Notes: a model not told the origin generated them from the letters alone. 64,000 bases of DNA from Microbacteriaceae bacterium (GCA_031177985.1 JAPSJW010000002.1:124001-188000), one strand, 5' to 3'. Counted from the first letter of the stretch, positions 29,120-38,203 are shown. Translations and numbers: made by a program.

Positions 29120-29698
29120 TCAGAAGGCGGTGATGCCGGAGGGGGTCACGACGCCGTTCACACGCTGGTCGTGCCGCTCGCTCGGCACCTCGTCGACGAG
29201 TTCGCTGTCGAAGATCACAGCATAGACGGGAGGGCAGCGCTCCATCGAACCGAGGGTCTTGTCGAAGTAGCCGAGGCCCCACCCCATCCGCATGCCGCTG
29301 CGGTCGACGGATGCCGCCGGCACCACAATCAAGTCCACGTCGTTGATCGCCAGGGGGCTCAGCAGCTCGGTCGTCGGCTTCGGCATGCCGAGCACGTCGA
29401 GCTCCTCGTCCTCTCCGTCGTACGGCGCCCAGTCGAGCAGGCCGTCCGCGCGGGAGACGGGGAGGAGCACGCGGAGGCCGCGCGAGGCCGCCCAGTCGAG
29501 GAAGTCCCTGGTGCTCGGCTCGTCAGGCGTCGAGAGGTAGCAGGCGAGGGAGCCGACTCCGAGATCCGTCGTGAGCTTCACCAGGTTGCGGGTGAGGGAG
29601 TCCGTGAACTCCTCGCGCTGGGTCGAGGTGAGGATGCGGCGTCGTTCCCGCAGCTCGGCGCGGAGCGCTCGCTTCTCGGATCCCACGTCGGCGGGCAT
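29120..29698 (-). CDS. 5-formyltetrahydrofolate cyclo-ligase
   Basis: A 192-residue enzyme that converts 5-formyl-THF to 5,10-methenyl-THF with ATP. Family marks are the basic N-terminus (KRALRAELRERRRILTS), VDLIVVPAASVDRSGMRMGW followed by GLGYFDKTL (the nucleotide/folate loop G-x-G-x-G-Y-D/Y) and the end HDQRVNGVVTPSGI, where HDxxV is diagnostic. The start is ATG with TACACT (29710-29705) six nt upstream. It is divergent from galU, a pairing commonly seen in actinobacteria. Confidence 0.95.
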   Translation of the reverse strand: MPADVGSEKRALRAELRERRRILTSTQREEFTDSLTRNLVKLTTDLGVGSLACYLSTPDEPSTRDFLDWAASRGLRVLLPVSRADGLLDWAPYDGEDEELDVLGMPKPTTELLSPLAINDVDLIVVPAASVDRSGMRMGWGLGYFDKTLGSMERCPPVYAVIFDSELVDEVPSERHDQRVNGVVTPSGITAF

Positions 29699-29764
29699 GG
29701 CATAAGTGTAGGTCCCCCGAAAAGCCCACCGCGCTGTTCATCCGGGCCGGATAGGTTGAGTCGC

Positions 29765-30658
29765 ATGGCATTTCGACTGAGCAAGGCCGTTATTCCTGCT
29801 GCGGGCCTCGGCACCCGCTTCCTCCCGGCAACGAAGGCGATGCCCAAGGAAATGCTCCCCGTCGTCGACAAGCCCGCGATCCAGTACGTCGTCGAGGAGG
29901 CCGTCGCGGCCGGGCTCACGGACGTGCTCATGATCACCGGGCGCAACAAGAACGCGCTCGAGAATCACTTCGACCGGGTGGCCGAGCTCGAGACGACCCT
30001 CGAGAAGAAGGGCGACACCGACAAGCTTCAGAAGGTGAACTTCTCCACCGACCTCGCCGACATGCACTACGTGCGTCAGGGCGACCCGAAGGGTCTCGGG
30101 CACGCTGTGCTCCGGGCGCGGATGCACGTCGGCCGCGAGCCGTTCGCCGTGCTGCTCGGCGACGACATCATCGACCACCGCGACGTGCTGCTCTCGCGGA
30201 TGATCGAGGTGCAGGAACAGCGCCACGCGTCCGTCGTCGCCCTGCTCGAGGTCGACCCGTCGGTGGCCCACATGTACGGCATCGCGACCGTCGAAGCGAC
30301 CGACGAGGAGGACGTCGTCAAGATCAACGGCCTCGTCGAGAAGCCCTCGCCCGGCACCGCCCCCTCGAACCTCGCGATCATCGGCCGCTACGTGCTGCGG
30401 CCCGAGGTGTTCGACGTGCTCGAGACGACCGCACCGGGCAAGGGCGGCGAGATCCAGCTGACGGATGCGCTGCAGGAGATGGCGAACGGACCCTCGTGGA
30501 CCGGCGGCGTCTACGGCGTCGTCTTCCGCGGCCGACGCTACGACACGGGCGACCGTCTCGACTACATCAAGGCGATCGTGCAGCTCGCGGTCGAGCGTGA
30601 GGACCTCGGGCCCGAGCTGCGCCCCTGGTTGCGGGACTTCGCCGCCGATCTAGACTGA
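29765..30658 (+). CDS. galU: UTP--glucose-1-phosphate uridylyltransferase
   Basis: A 297-residue nucleotidyltransferase making UDP-glucose for cell-envelope glycans. It opens with AVIPAAGLGTRFLPATKAMP followed by KEMLPVVDKPAIQYVVEEA, the GalU pyrophosphorylase signature; GDPKGLGHAVLRA, LLGDDIIDH (metal-binding Asp) and FRGRRYDTGDRLDYIKAIVQ are also canonical. The start is ATG with TAGGTT (29752-29757) seven nt upstream and no SD, so leaderless. The GNAT gene's -10 lies inside its 3' end. Confidence 0.97.
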   Translation: MAFRLSKAVIPAAGLGTRFLPATKAMPKEMLPVVDKPAIQYVVEEAVAAGLTDVLMITGRNKNALENHFDRVAELETTLEKKGDTDKLQKVNFSTDLADMHYVRQGDPKGLGHAVLRARMHVGREPFAVLLGDDIIDHRDVLLSRMIEVQEQRHASVVALLEVDPSVAHMYGIATVEATDEEDVVKINGLVEKPSPGTAPSNLAIIGRYVLRPEVFDVLETTAPGKGGEIQLTDALQEMANGPSWTGGVYGVVFRGRRYDTGDRLDYIKAIVQLAVEREDLGPELRPWLRDFAADLD

Positions 30659-30662
30659 CGCG

Positions 30663-31319
30663 GTGGCCCCACTCATCCCGACGCTGCGCGAGGGGCGGGT
30701 GTCGATCCGTCCGATCCGGCTGCGGGATGCGCGAGCTCTCGAACGAGAGCTGATCAGCAACCGTCCGTGGCTGCGGCAGTGGGAGGCGACCCTCCCGAAC
30801 GCGCCGCTGTCGGTCGACGTGCGCTCCAGCGTCCGCAATCTGCAGGCGAACTCGCGGGCCGGGCTCGGCCTGCCGTTCGTGCTCGAGTGGGACGGCGAGT
30901 TCGCCGGCCAGCTGAACGTGTCGAGCATCACCTGGGGGTCGCTCTCGTCGGCGACGATCGGCTACTGGGTGAGCGAGCGGTTCGCCGGCCGGAACATCAC
31001 CCCGACGGGCGTCGCGCTCGCGACCGACCACTGCTTCTTCTCGCTGGGGTTGCACCGCATGGAGATCTGCATCCGGCCGGAGAACGCTCCGTCGCTGCGC
31101 GTCGTCGAGAAGCTCGGGTTCCGCTACGAGGGCCTGCGCCGGCGGTACATCCACATCAACGGCGACTGGCGCGACCACTTCTGCTTCGCGCTGACCGTCG
31201 AGGAGGTGCCGGCTGGGGTGCTCCGGCGTTGGCTCGACGGCCAGGCCGACGAGCAGGCTGCGGCGATCCCGCCCGTCGACCGGGCGCGCGCGGCGACCCC
31301 TCTGAAGCCCGGCAGCTAG
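30663..31319 (+). CDS. GNAT-family (RimJ/RimL-like) N-acetyltransferase
   Basis: A 218-residue acetyltransferase. RVSIRPIRLRDARALERELI is the usual start, GYWVSERFAGRNITPTGVAL the acetyl-CoA loop, and NAPSLRVVEKLGFRYEGLRR the terminal motif B, all typical of RimJ/RimL-like enzymes that modify protein or small-molecule amines. The start is GTG, four nt after the galU stop, yet TAGACT (30651-30656) six nt upstream suggests it also has its own leaderless promoter. The stop forms a CTAG shared with the convergent membrane protein gene. Confidence 0.9.
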   Translation: MAPLIPTLREGRVSIRPIRLRDARALERELISNRPWLRQWEATLPNAPLSVDVRSSVRNLQANSRAGLGLPFVLEWDGEFAGQLNVSSITWGSLSSATIGYWVSERFAGRNITPTGVALATDHCFFSLGLHRMEICIRPENAPSLRVVEKLGFRYEGLRRRYIHINGDWRDHFCFALTVEEVPAGVLRRWLDGQADEQAAAIPPVDRARAATPLKPGS

Positions 31320-31975
31320 ATCGACGCGACCGGCACCAGCAGCAGGATCACTCCCGCGACGAGGTAGGTCACGACCGCGAACCCGACCAGCAGCCAGCGC
31401 AGAGCACGGCGCTTGAACACGTTCGTGATGCCGAGCAGGAACAGCGCGATGGCCATCATGACGGTCGACAGGGTCAGGTAGTCGCTGAAGACGTTGTACC
31501 TGGCGGCGTCGCGGATGTGCTGCTCGGTCTCGGCGTACTTCGCCTCGGAGGGGCCGTAGAGCTCGTCGAGGTAGGTCGGGTCCTCGAGCGGGTTGTCGCC
31601 CGGAGTGATGCGGTCGATCGCCTCCTGCAGCCGCACCGACGTGCCGTTGAACAGCAGGGTGTCGAAGCGCGATTCGGCCGCGGCGACGACCGCGGGGTCG
31701 GGGGAATCGAAGTCGACCGTCACCTCGGTGAGTCGGCCCCACATCAGCTGGTCCATGCCCTGGGCCTGCGAGGCCTCGAGGTAGAGGCTGTCGGCCTCGG
31801 TGCGGGAGACCTGGCTGAGGCTGAGCTCGGTCGAGTTGAGTCCCGAGTACAGCGACGCCTGGAAGGCGGCCCAGGCGCTCGTCACGGAGACGACGCCGAG
31901 CAGGATCGCGACGACGACCTCGACGGCTCGCCCCGATCGCTCGTCGGTGCTGACGGATGCTGGCGCGTCGCTCAC
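31316..31975 (-). CDS. Membrane protein with large extracytoplasmic domain, unknown function
   Basis: A 219-residue protein: one N-terminal span (VVVAILLGVVSVTSAWAAFQ), about 110 polar residues rich in Asp/Glu/Ser, then two C-terminal spans (LSTVMMAIALFLLGITNVF and WLLVGFAVVTYLVAGVILLL). The AAFQASLYSG and R-x-EADSLYLEASQAQ segments recall DUF4337-type proteins, but I cannot confirm the family. The start is GTG with a strong AGGAGGA SD, so it is leadered. It shares a CTAG stop with the GNAT gene. Confidence 0.75.
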   Translation of the reverse strand: MSDAPASVSTDERSGRAVEVVVAILLGVVSVTSAWAAFQASLYSGLNSTELSLSQVSRTEADSLYLEASQAQGMDQLMWGRLTEVTVDFDSPDPAVVAAAESRFDTLLFNGTSVRLQEAIDRITPGDNPLEDPTYLDELYGPSEAKYAETEQHIRDAARYNVFSDYLTLSTVMMAIALFLLGITNVFKRRALRWLLVGFAVVTYLVAGVILLLVPVASI

Positions 31976-32067
31976 GGCTCCTCCTGCGGCGGATGACGCC
32001 GCCAGTCTAGGAACGCGCGACCCCGTTCGGGGGCCCCGGACGCCCCCAGTTCTGGTGACCGGTGCGA

Positions 32068-32164
32068 GCATCCGTCGCGCGGGGGAGTGCTGTCACCGCG
32101 GGGGAGCGGTGTAACGCTCGCCGTAGGCGACAACACTCCCCGAAGCGGAAACAGCGACGGATGC
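32068..32164. repeat. Clover-like palindromic repeat, copy 1
   Basis: The outer arms GCATCCGTCGC and GCGACGGATGC (11 bp, perfect) enclose GGGGAGTGcTGTC/GACAaCACTCCCC (12 of 13 pairs) and an inner GAGCG/CGCTC hairpin around GTGTAA. The inner 69 nt align with 61893-61966. It lies in a 257-nt gap between divergent genes that holds nothing else recognisable apart from the -10 of the next gene. Confidence 0.75.
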
Positions 32165-32232
32165 TCCCGATCCGCTGCATCGTTCCGCGCGTCGTGTGTC
32201 GCTGCGGGCTCCACGCTCGTACCTTGGGGGGC

Positions 32233-33123
32233 ATGGAGTTCCCGGGAGCGTTCAGTGGGCTGATGCTCGCCGCTGCCGCCGGGCTCTGGATGCTCTACCT
32301 CGTGCCGAGCTGGCTGCGCCGCCGCGAGTACCTCGCGACCGAGCGGAACGCGGTGCGCCTGCAGCAGACCCTGCGCGTGCTGGCCGAGACGGCGGAGGTG
32401 CCGGTCGAGGTGCGGGCGGAGGCGACGGCGAAGAGCGTCGCGGAGCAGCAGCGGATCGTGCGCGCCGAGCTGCAGAAGGCCGAGGCGATCGCGCGTGCGC
32501 GCGACGCCGCCGCAGCGCGCGAGGCCGCCCGTCGGCTGGCGAAGCTCGAGCCCGTCGTCACGGCGATCGACGACTCGAAGCTCCGCGCGGTGAAGCGCCT
32601 GCGCCGCACCCGTGCCGTGACGGCGTTGCTGCTCTTCGGCAGTCTCGGCGTCGCCGGGACGCAGGTCGCACTGCTCGCGACCGCGGGCGCCTCCTGGCTG
32701 GTGCTCGGCGCATCCGTCGGCATGGCGTCGCTCTCGACCGCGATGCTCGCGCGCCTTGCGAAGGTGCGGAGGCCGCGCATCCGCGTCGAGGCGCAGCTCC
32801 AGCAGCGTTCCGCGCCGCAACGGGTCGCCCAGCGGCAGCCGCAACGCCAGCAGACCCGCGAGTGGACCCCCGTGCCGCTGCCGAAGCCGCTGTACCTCGG
32901 GCGCCCCGACATGCAGAAGGTCGTGCGGTTCGACCCGTCCGCCGAGCTGCGGGAGGCTGCGGAGCGTGCCGCCGCGGCGATCCGCGAGGCGGAGAAGGAG
33001 CCCGAGGTCACCCCGTTCAAGCGCCCCGAGAAGAGCGGGTACGCGGCGATGGGCATCGTCGACGTCGAGGTGCGCCCGACCGACCTCGACGCGGTGCTGC
33101 GGAGGCGCCGCGCTGCCGGCTGA
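32233..33123 (+). CDS. Membrane protein with coiled-coil and basic tail, unknown function
   Basis: A 296-residue protein: an N-terminal span (FSGLMLAAAAGLWMLYLVPS), about 100 residues of Ala/Glu/Arg heptads, two more spans (AVTALLLFGSLGVAGTQVAL and ASWLVLGASVGMASLSTAML), then a Gln/Arg-rich cytoplasmic tail ending in VDVEVRPTDLDAVLRRRRAAG. Proteins of this shape near galU in this family are often annotated large exoprotein; I see no real basis for a function. TACCTT ends seven nt before the ATG (leaderless), although the six G residues in between could act as an SD. Confidence 0.78.
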   Translation: MEFPGAFSGLMLAAAAGLWMLYLVPSWLRRREYLATERNAVRLQQTLRVLAETAEVPVEVRAEATAKSVAEQQRIVRAELQKAEAIARARDAAAAREAARRLAKLEPVVTAIDDSKLRAVKRLRRTRAVTALLLFGSLGVAGTQVALLATAGASWLVLGASVGMASLSTAMLARLAKVRRPRIRVEAQLQQRSAPQRVAQRQPQRQQTREWTPVPLPKPLYLGRPDMQKVVRFDPSAELREAAERAAAAIREAEKEPEVTPFKRPEKSGYAAMGIVDVEVRPTDLDAVLRRRRAAG

Positions 33124-34264
33124 GCGGTACGACCTCGTCGTCGTGGGAGCCGGTCCGGCCGGATCCGCGGCGGCGATCGCAGCGCTCAGGGCCCGCCCCG
33201 ATGCCAGGGTGCTGCTGCTCGACCGGGCGGCTCCCGGACGCGACAAGGTGTGCGGCGACGGCATCGCGCCGCACGCCGTGGCGGAGCTCGCACGGCTCGG
33301 CATCGACGCCGTCCAGCCCGCCGAGCATGTGGCGGCGGTGCGCCTCATCGCGCCGCGCGGTCGCAGCTCCGGCGCCGTGACCGCCTCGCCCGGCTACGTC
33401 GTGCCGCGCCGCGAGTTCGACGAGCGGATGCTGCGCGCCGCGATCGCCGCGGGCGCCCGGTTCGAGCAGCACCGGGTCGCGACCGTGCAGACGGATGCCG
33501 AAGGCGCCGTCGTCGACGGCCGCTGGCGTGCTCCCGCCGTGATCGGCGCCGACGGTGCGACTGGCGTCGTGCGCAGGGCGGTCGGGGAGCGACCCAATCG
33601 CGGGCGGGAGCTCGCGGTGGCCCTGCGGGGCTACGCGCCGACGCCCTCCGGCACAGCGCGTGAGCTCGTCATCCGCTGGGACACTCATCGGGCAGGCGGC
33701 CTCTGCTACGCGTGGGCGTTCCCCACGGCGCACGGCACGACGAACGTGGGCTACGGCATGTCGGCCGCCGCGCTCACCGGCGGGCGGGCCCAGCTCGAGC
33801 GGCGGATGCGGGAGCTGCTTCCCGAGTACGACCTCGAGGGTGTCGCCCTCACCGGCCACACGCTGCCCCTGTCGGTCGCTCGGCCCGCTGCTGCTGTCGG
33901 CCCCGTGCTGCTCGTCGGGGACGCCGCGAGCCTCATCAATCCGCTGACGGGTGAGGGGATCTACACGGCGATCGCCTCGGGGGCGCTCGCCGGTGCCGCG
34001 GCGGTGCAGCATCCGTCTGACGCGGGTCGCCGGTACTCCGAGGCGCTCGAGGCGCGCTTCGGGAGGCAGTTCCGGCAGCTCAGGCGGCTCTACCCGCTCG
34101 TGGACTCGCGGCTCGCCCTCGACGTCGTGCTGCGGGCGACCGAGCGCCGGCCCGAGCTCTTCGACCGGCTGCTCGACGTGGGACTCGGCGACCGGGCGTT
34201 CCGGGCGCGCGATGTCGTCGCGTTCGCCGCCGCGGGATGGCGCCCGGGCGGGCGTGCCGCCTAG
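33113..34264 (+). CDS. Geranylgeranyl-reductase-family FAD oxidoreductase with apparent CTG start
   Basis: A flavoprotein of about 383 residues. It begins almost at once with the FAD-binding YDLVVVGAGPAGSAAAIAAL, then GRDKVCGDGI (the family's conserved Cys-Gly-Asp-Gly), PRREFDERM, VIGADGATGVVRRA and LLVGDAASLINPLTGEGI, all in the usual order. Substrates of relatives include geranylgeranyl chains and menaquinone. No ATG, GTG or TTG exists in frame before the first strand; the only candidate is CTG at 33113, which has GGAGG seven nt upstream and overlaps the previous gene by 11 nt. The enzyme identity is firm; the start codon is inferred. Confidence 0.88.
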   Translation: MPAERYDLVVVGAGPAGSAAAIAALRARPDARVLLLDRAAPGRDKVCGDGIAPHAVAELARLGIDAVQPAEHVAAVRLIAPRGRSSGAVTASPGYVVPRREFDERMLRAAIAAGARFEQHRVATVQTDAEGAVVDGRWRAPAVIGADGATGVVRRAVGERPNRGRELAVALRGYAPTPSGTARELVIRWDTHRAGGLCYAWAFPTAHGTTNVGYGMSAAALTGGRAQLERRMRELLPEYDLEGVALTGHTLPLSVARPAAAVGPVLLVGDAASLINPLTGEGIYTAIASGALAGAAAVQHPSDAGRRYSEALEARFGRQFRQLRRLYPLVDSRLALDVVLRATERRPELFDRLLDVGLGDRAFRARDVVAFAAAGWRPGGRAA

Positions 34265-34273
34265 CGTCGGAGG

Positions 34274-35245
34274 ATGACCTCCGTACCCGCACCCTCGTCC
34301 GACAGCTGGCTCCGACCGCTCGGCCCCACCGGGCTCACCGTCTCCGCGATCACCGCGGGGGGCGGGCCGCTCGGCAGCATGCCCGAGACCTTCGGGTACG
34401 AGGTCGCGGAGCGCGACGCCGTCGACCTCGTGCACGCGATCCTCGAGAGCCCGGTGCGCACGATCGACACCTCGAACGGGTACAGCGACGGCGAGAGCGA
34501 GCGACGGATCGGCACGGCGATCGCCGAGGCGGGCGGGCTGCCCGACGGGCGGCTCGTGCTCACCAAGACGGATCCGAAGGACGGCGACTACTCCGGGCGC
34601 CGGGTGCGCGAGTCGGTCTGGGAGAGCGAGCGGCGCCTCGGCATCGGCCACCTGCCGATGGTCTTCCTGCACGACCCCGAGTTCCACCACTTCGACCGGA
34701 TGACGGAGGCCGGCGGTGCCGTCGACACCCTGGCCGAGCTGCAGCGGGAGGGACGGGTCGGGGCGATCGGGCTGGCCGGCGGCGACGTGCATGAGATGCG
34801 TCGGTACCTCGACCTCGGCGTCTTCCAGGTGCTGCTCGTGCACAACCGGCTCACCCTCGTCGACCGCAGCGCCTCCGGCCTCGTCGACACCGCGATCGAG
34901 CGCGGACTCGGCGTCGTCAACGCCGCGATCTACGGCGGCGGGATCCTCGCCGCTCCCCGCTCGGGCTCGACGACCTATGCGTACCGGCCCGCGCATCCGT
35001 CGACCCTCGCGGCGGTCGAAGCCATGGCCGACGTCTGCGAGCGGCACGGCACCGACCTCGGCACCGCGGCGCTGCAGTTCTCGCTGCGAGACGCCCGCGT
35101 CGCGACCACCGTGGTCGGCATGAGCAAGAAGCGCAGCCTCGAGCGGGCGCTGGCCTCGGCCGAGGCCGAGCTGCCCGAGGAGCTGTGGGACGAGCTCGAG
35201 GCGCTCGTTCCGCCCGAGGAGGCGTGGGTGGACCACCAGGGCTAG
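34274..35245 (+). CDS. Aldo/keto reductase (aldose dehydrogenase-like)
   Basis: A 323-residue AKR. RTIDTSNGYSDGESERRIG contains the catalytic Asp and Tyr, LVLTKTDPKDGDY the Lys and VFLHDPEFHH the His; the layout matches D-threo-aldose/L-fucose dehydrogenase-like AKRs. The cofactor loop near the end (TTVVGMSKKRSLERALASAE) has the Ser/Arg pattern. The ATG has TAGCGT (34262-34267) six nt upstream; that hexamer overlaps the stop of the preceding gene. GGAGG directly abuts the ATG. Its stop shares CTAG with the convergent desaturase-like gene. Confidence 0.88.
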   Translation: MTSVPAPSSDSWLRPLGPTGLTVSAITAGGGPLGSMPETFGYEVAERDAVDLVHAILESPVRTIDTSNGYSDGESERRIGTAIAEAGGLPDGRLVLTKTDPKDGDYSGRRVRESVWESERRLGIGHLPMVFLHDPEFHHFDRMTEAGGAVDTLAELQREGRVGAIGLAGGDVHEMRRYLDLGVFQVLLVHNRLTLVDRSASGLVDTAIERGLGVVNAAIYGGGILAAPRSGSTTYAYRPAHPSTLAAVEAMADVCERHGTDLGTAALQFSLRDARVATTVVGMSKKRSLERALASAEAELPEELWDELEALVPPEEAWVDHQG

Positions 35246-36672
35246 CGGAAGCTCACCCTCCGCACCCCGAACTGCTCGTTGAGCGCCAGCTTCGCCGCGA
35301 GGTAGCCGTTCATGCCGTGCACGGCGGGACCGGGGGAGGTCGACGCGGAGCACAGGTAGAGCCCCCTCACCGGAGTGCGCCACGGCGTCGGCGAGATGAT
35401 CGGGCGCTTGAGCAGCTGCAGCATGCTGAACTCGCCGCTGAACACGTCGCCTCCGGGGTAGCTCGCGTTGTGCCGTTCGAAGTCGGCGGGCGCCATCGAG
35501 GTGCTGCCGACGATGAGGTCGCGGATGCCGGGGGCGAACCGCTCGATCTGGGCGATCATCGCCTCGGTCAGGTCGCCCTGCCAGCCGTAGGGCACATGCG
35601 TGTAGGCCCAGAGCACGGCGCCGCCGGCGGGAGCTCTCGTCCGGTCGACGACCGTCGGCTGCACGAGCAGCACGTAGGGCCGGTCGGGGATGCGTCCGCG
35701 CGAGACCTCGTGTTCCGCCGCCACGATCTCGTCGTAGCTGCCGCCCACGTGCACGGTCGGCGCCTTGGCGACCTCGGGGTTCGTCCAGGGGATCGGGCCG
35801 GAGAGGGCCAGGTCGATCTTGAACACCGCCTGTCCGGACTTGAACCGCTCGAGCGCGCGCACGTAGCGGCCGGGCAGCTCGGTGAAGCCGGCGAGATGCT
35901 TCGGTGTCGTGTCGAGCAGCGTCACCCGCGAGGGCTCCAGCTGGTCAGCGGTGTCGATGTGGGTGCCCAACCGGATGCGCCCGCCGTGCGCCTCGAAGTC
36001 GGCGGCGAGGGCGTCGGCGATCGCCTGCGAGCCGCCCTCGGGCACCGGCCAGCCGCGGGCGTGCCCGTGCGTCGCGAGCAGCAGCGCCGCGCCGGCCGTC
36101 GCGAGGGTCGGCTGGCGGTGATTCGAGTGCGCGGCGACCCCGGCGATGAGCGCCTGGGCCTCGGCGGTCTGGAACCGCTGGGTGGCGAGGGCGGTCGTGC
36201 CGAACTCGAGGGCGCGAGCGCCCGTCCAGATCGCGGCGACCGGGTCCCTCGGAATGCGCAGGAGCGGGTGCCCGGTGAAGTCGACGAGACCGTCGACGTG
36301 CTTCACGAGCGGCGCGAACACCCGGCGCCACTGCGGCCCGTCGACCCCGAGCCCGTCGGCGGTGCGGTCGAGGTCGCGCCAGGCGATGCCCGCCCTGCCG
36401 TCGTCGAGCGGGTGGGCGTACGAGAGCTCGGGCACGATCATCCGCACCCGCTTCTCGAGGCCCCAGGCCCGGAAGAACGGCGACGCGATGCCGGCGGGAT
36501 GCACGGCGGAGCAGACGTCGTAGCGGTAGCCCGGCACGAGCTCCCGGGTCTGCGTGCCGCCGCCGACGCGGTCGGAGGCCTCCGTCAGCACCACGTCGAG
36601 CCCGGCGCGCGCCAGAGTCACCGCCGCGGCGAGACCGTTCGGTCCTGCGCCTACGACGTTCGCGTCGATCAT
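35242..36672 (-). CDS. Phytoene desaturase-like NAD(P)/FAD oxidoreductase
   Basis: A 476-residue flavoprotein of the CrtI/phytoene-dehydrogenase superfamily (PYROXD2-like). The N-terminal dinucleotide site is ANVVGAGPNGLAAAVTLARA and the following strand VVLTEASDRVGGGTQTRE; the C-terminal FAD clamp is VRGLYLCSASTSPGPAVHGM followed by NGYLAA. No carotenoid genes are nearby, so the substrate is unknown. Its ATG overlaps the stop of the upstream lipase-maturation-factor gene (same strand), so the two are co-translated. Confidence 0.88.
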   Translation of the reverse strand: MIDANVVGAGPNGLAAAVTLARAGLDVVLTEASDRVGGGTQTRELVPGYRYDVCSAVHPAGIASPFFRAWGLEKRVRMIVPELSYAHPLDDGRAGIAWRDLDRTADGLGVDGPQWRRVFAPLVKHVDGLVDFTGHPLLRIPRDPVAAIWTGARALEFGTTALATQRFQTAEAQALIAGVAAHSNHRQPTLATAGAALLLATHGHARGWPVPEGGSQAIADALAADFEAHGGRIRLGTHIDTADQLEPSRVTLLDTTPKHLAGFTELPGRYVRALERFKSGQAVFKIDLALSGPIPWTNPEVAKAPTVHVGGSYDEIVAAEHEVSRGRIPDRPYVLLVQPTVVDRTRAPAGGAVLWAYTHVPYGWQGDLTEAMIAQIERFAPGIRDLIVGSTSMAPADFERHNASYPGGDVFSGEFSMLQLLKRPIISPTPWRTPVRGLYLCSASTSPGPAVHGMNGYLAAKLALNEQFGVRRVSFR

Positions 36673-38096
36673 CCGCGCCCCTTCAGCCGAGTGGGAGGCA
36701 CGAGCACTCCTCGCGGCTCCCTCACCCAGATCATGCCAGTCTCGCGGCGTTCAGCCCGGGTGGCGAACCGGTACCTGAAGACCCGGGCCCGCACGAACCG
36801 CGCGGGAGCATCCGGGAACGGGTTCACGCGCAGCAGTCGCAGGGTCGCCCTGTCGCCCTCGAGGAGCCGCAGTAGGAACACGGTGAACCAGTCCGCCCGC
36901 ATGCCGAGGGCGAGGAACCACATCAGCCAGTCGAGCCGCAGGTGATACGGGGCGAACTGCCGCGGGATCCGCGTCGGATCACCCGGCTTGCCCTTGAACT
37001 CGTACTCGCGCCATCCGCTCTCGTTCTCCGGCGCGTCGTCCGTGCCCTCGACGACGATCTCGTCGCGGCGCTTCGTGACCGTGCCGAACGCGCCGTAGGC
37101 GTTCACGAGGTGCAGCGGGTTGAAGCTCGCGTTCATCAGTTGGCGGCGAGACACCAGGTTCTTCGCGGGCCACCAGCTGAGCACGACGAGCACCGCCGTC
37201 ACGGCGACCACGATCATCAGCCACCAGAACGGTGTCGACGGATGGGCGACGTCGAGCGGCAGGAACGGCAGCAGCCACTGCACCGCCTCGTCGCTCACCG
37301 CCGAGAAGGTGAGGATGACCGTGAGCACGTTGAGCCAGGCGAAGTTGCCCGAGACGACGAGCCAGCCCTGCGTGACGATGAGCAGCAGGGCGGCGATGCT
37401 GGCGATCGGCTGCGGCGCGAACAGCAGCCAGGGCAGCCCGAGCTGGGCGACGTGATTGCCGATCACCTCGAGCCGGTGCACCGGCTTCGGCAGCAGGTGC
37501 GCGAAGCGGCTCACCGGGTTCGGCATCGGCTGCGTCTCGTGGTGGTAGTCGAGCGCGGTGAGGTCGCGCCACTCCCGACCGCCTCGCATCTTGATCATCC
37601 CGGCGCCGAACTCGAGCCGGAACACGAGCCACCAGAGGAACACGAGGATCGGCATCGGCGGCTCGACCTGGTCGGAGCCGAGGAACGCGACGACGAACCC
37701 CGCCTCGAGCAGCAGTGACTCCCAGCCGAAGGCGTAGAAGGTCTGGCCCACGGTCACGATCGAGAGGTACAGCGCCCAGAGCACCAGGAAGGCGATCAGC
37801 GGGAGCCACGGCGGGCCGAGCTGCGGGATGCCCAGCACCAGGAGCGCGGCGACGCCTATGCCGATGAGGCAGACGAGCCGCAGGAACCGGTCGGAGTAGT
37901 GCCAGCGGAAGATGCTCGGCGCCTGGCGCCACGTGGTCGCGTCGAGGAACCTCCGCACCGGCAGCAGTCCGCGCTCGCCGAGCAGCGCGGGGAACTGGTT
38001 GAACGTGGACAGGAAGGCGACCAGGAACACGAGGGCGACGCCGCGCTGCAGCACCTGGCGTGCCAGGTCGTAGTCGGCGGGGTCGAGCCAGTCCAC
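36669..38096 (-). CDS. Lipase maturation factor family membrane protein
   Basis: A 475-residue multi-span protein of the LMF1/LMF2 family. Recognisable features are VFLVAFLSTFNQFPALLGER then GLLPVRRFL near the N-terminus, FGWESLLLEAGF, RLEFGAGMIKMRGGREWRDL, ALDYHHETQPMPNPVSRFAH and the C-terminal RQFAPYHLRLDWLMWFLAL, all strongly conserved in the family. In animals LMF1 helps fold lipases; the bacterial role is unknown. The start is GTG with TAGCGT (38108-38103) six nt upstream. It forms an operon with the desaturase-like gene. Confidence 0.93.
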   Translation of the reverse strand: MDWLDPADYDLARQVLQRGVALVFLVAFLSTFNQFPALLGERGLLPVRRFLDATTWRQAPSIFRWHYSDRFLRLVCLIGIGVAALLVLGIPQLGPPWLPLIAFLVLWALYLSIVTVGQTFYAFGWESLLLEAGFVVAFLGSDQVEPPMPILVFLWWLVFRLEFGAGMIKMRGGREWRDLTALDYHHETQPMPNPVSRFAHLLPKPVHRLEVIGNHVAQLGLPWLLFAPQPIASIAALLLIVTQGWLVVSGNFAWLNVLTVILTFSAVSDEAVQWLLPFLPLDVAHPSTPFWWLMIVVAVTAVLVVLSWWPAKNLVSRRQLMNASFNPLHLVNAYGAFGTVTKRRDEIVVEGTDDAPENESGWREYEFKGKPGDPTRIPRQFAPYHLRLDWLMWFLALGMRADWFTVFLLRLLEGDRATLRLLRVNPFPDAPARFVRARVFRYRFATRAERRETGMIWVREPRGVLVPPTRLKGRG

Positions 38097-38203
38097 CGTT
38101 CCACGCTAGGACGGGCGGCTGACGGCCGGGAGGGGTTGCACCGTGACGGCCTCCTGCGAGCGGTCCCGGCCTCCGCCATCGTGGTAATGTTGCTTCCCGA
38201 CTC

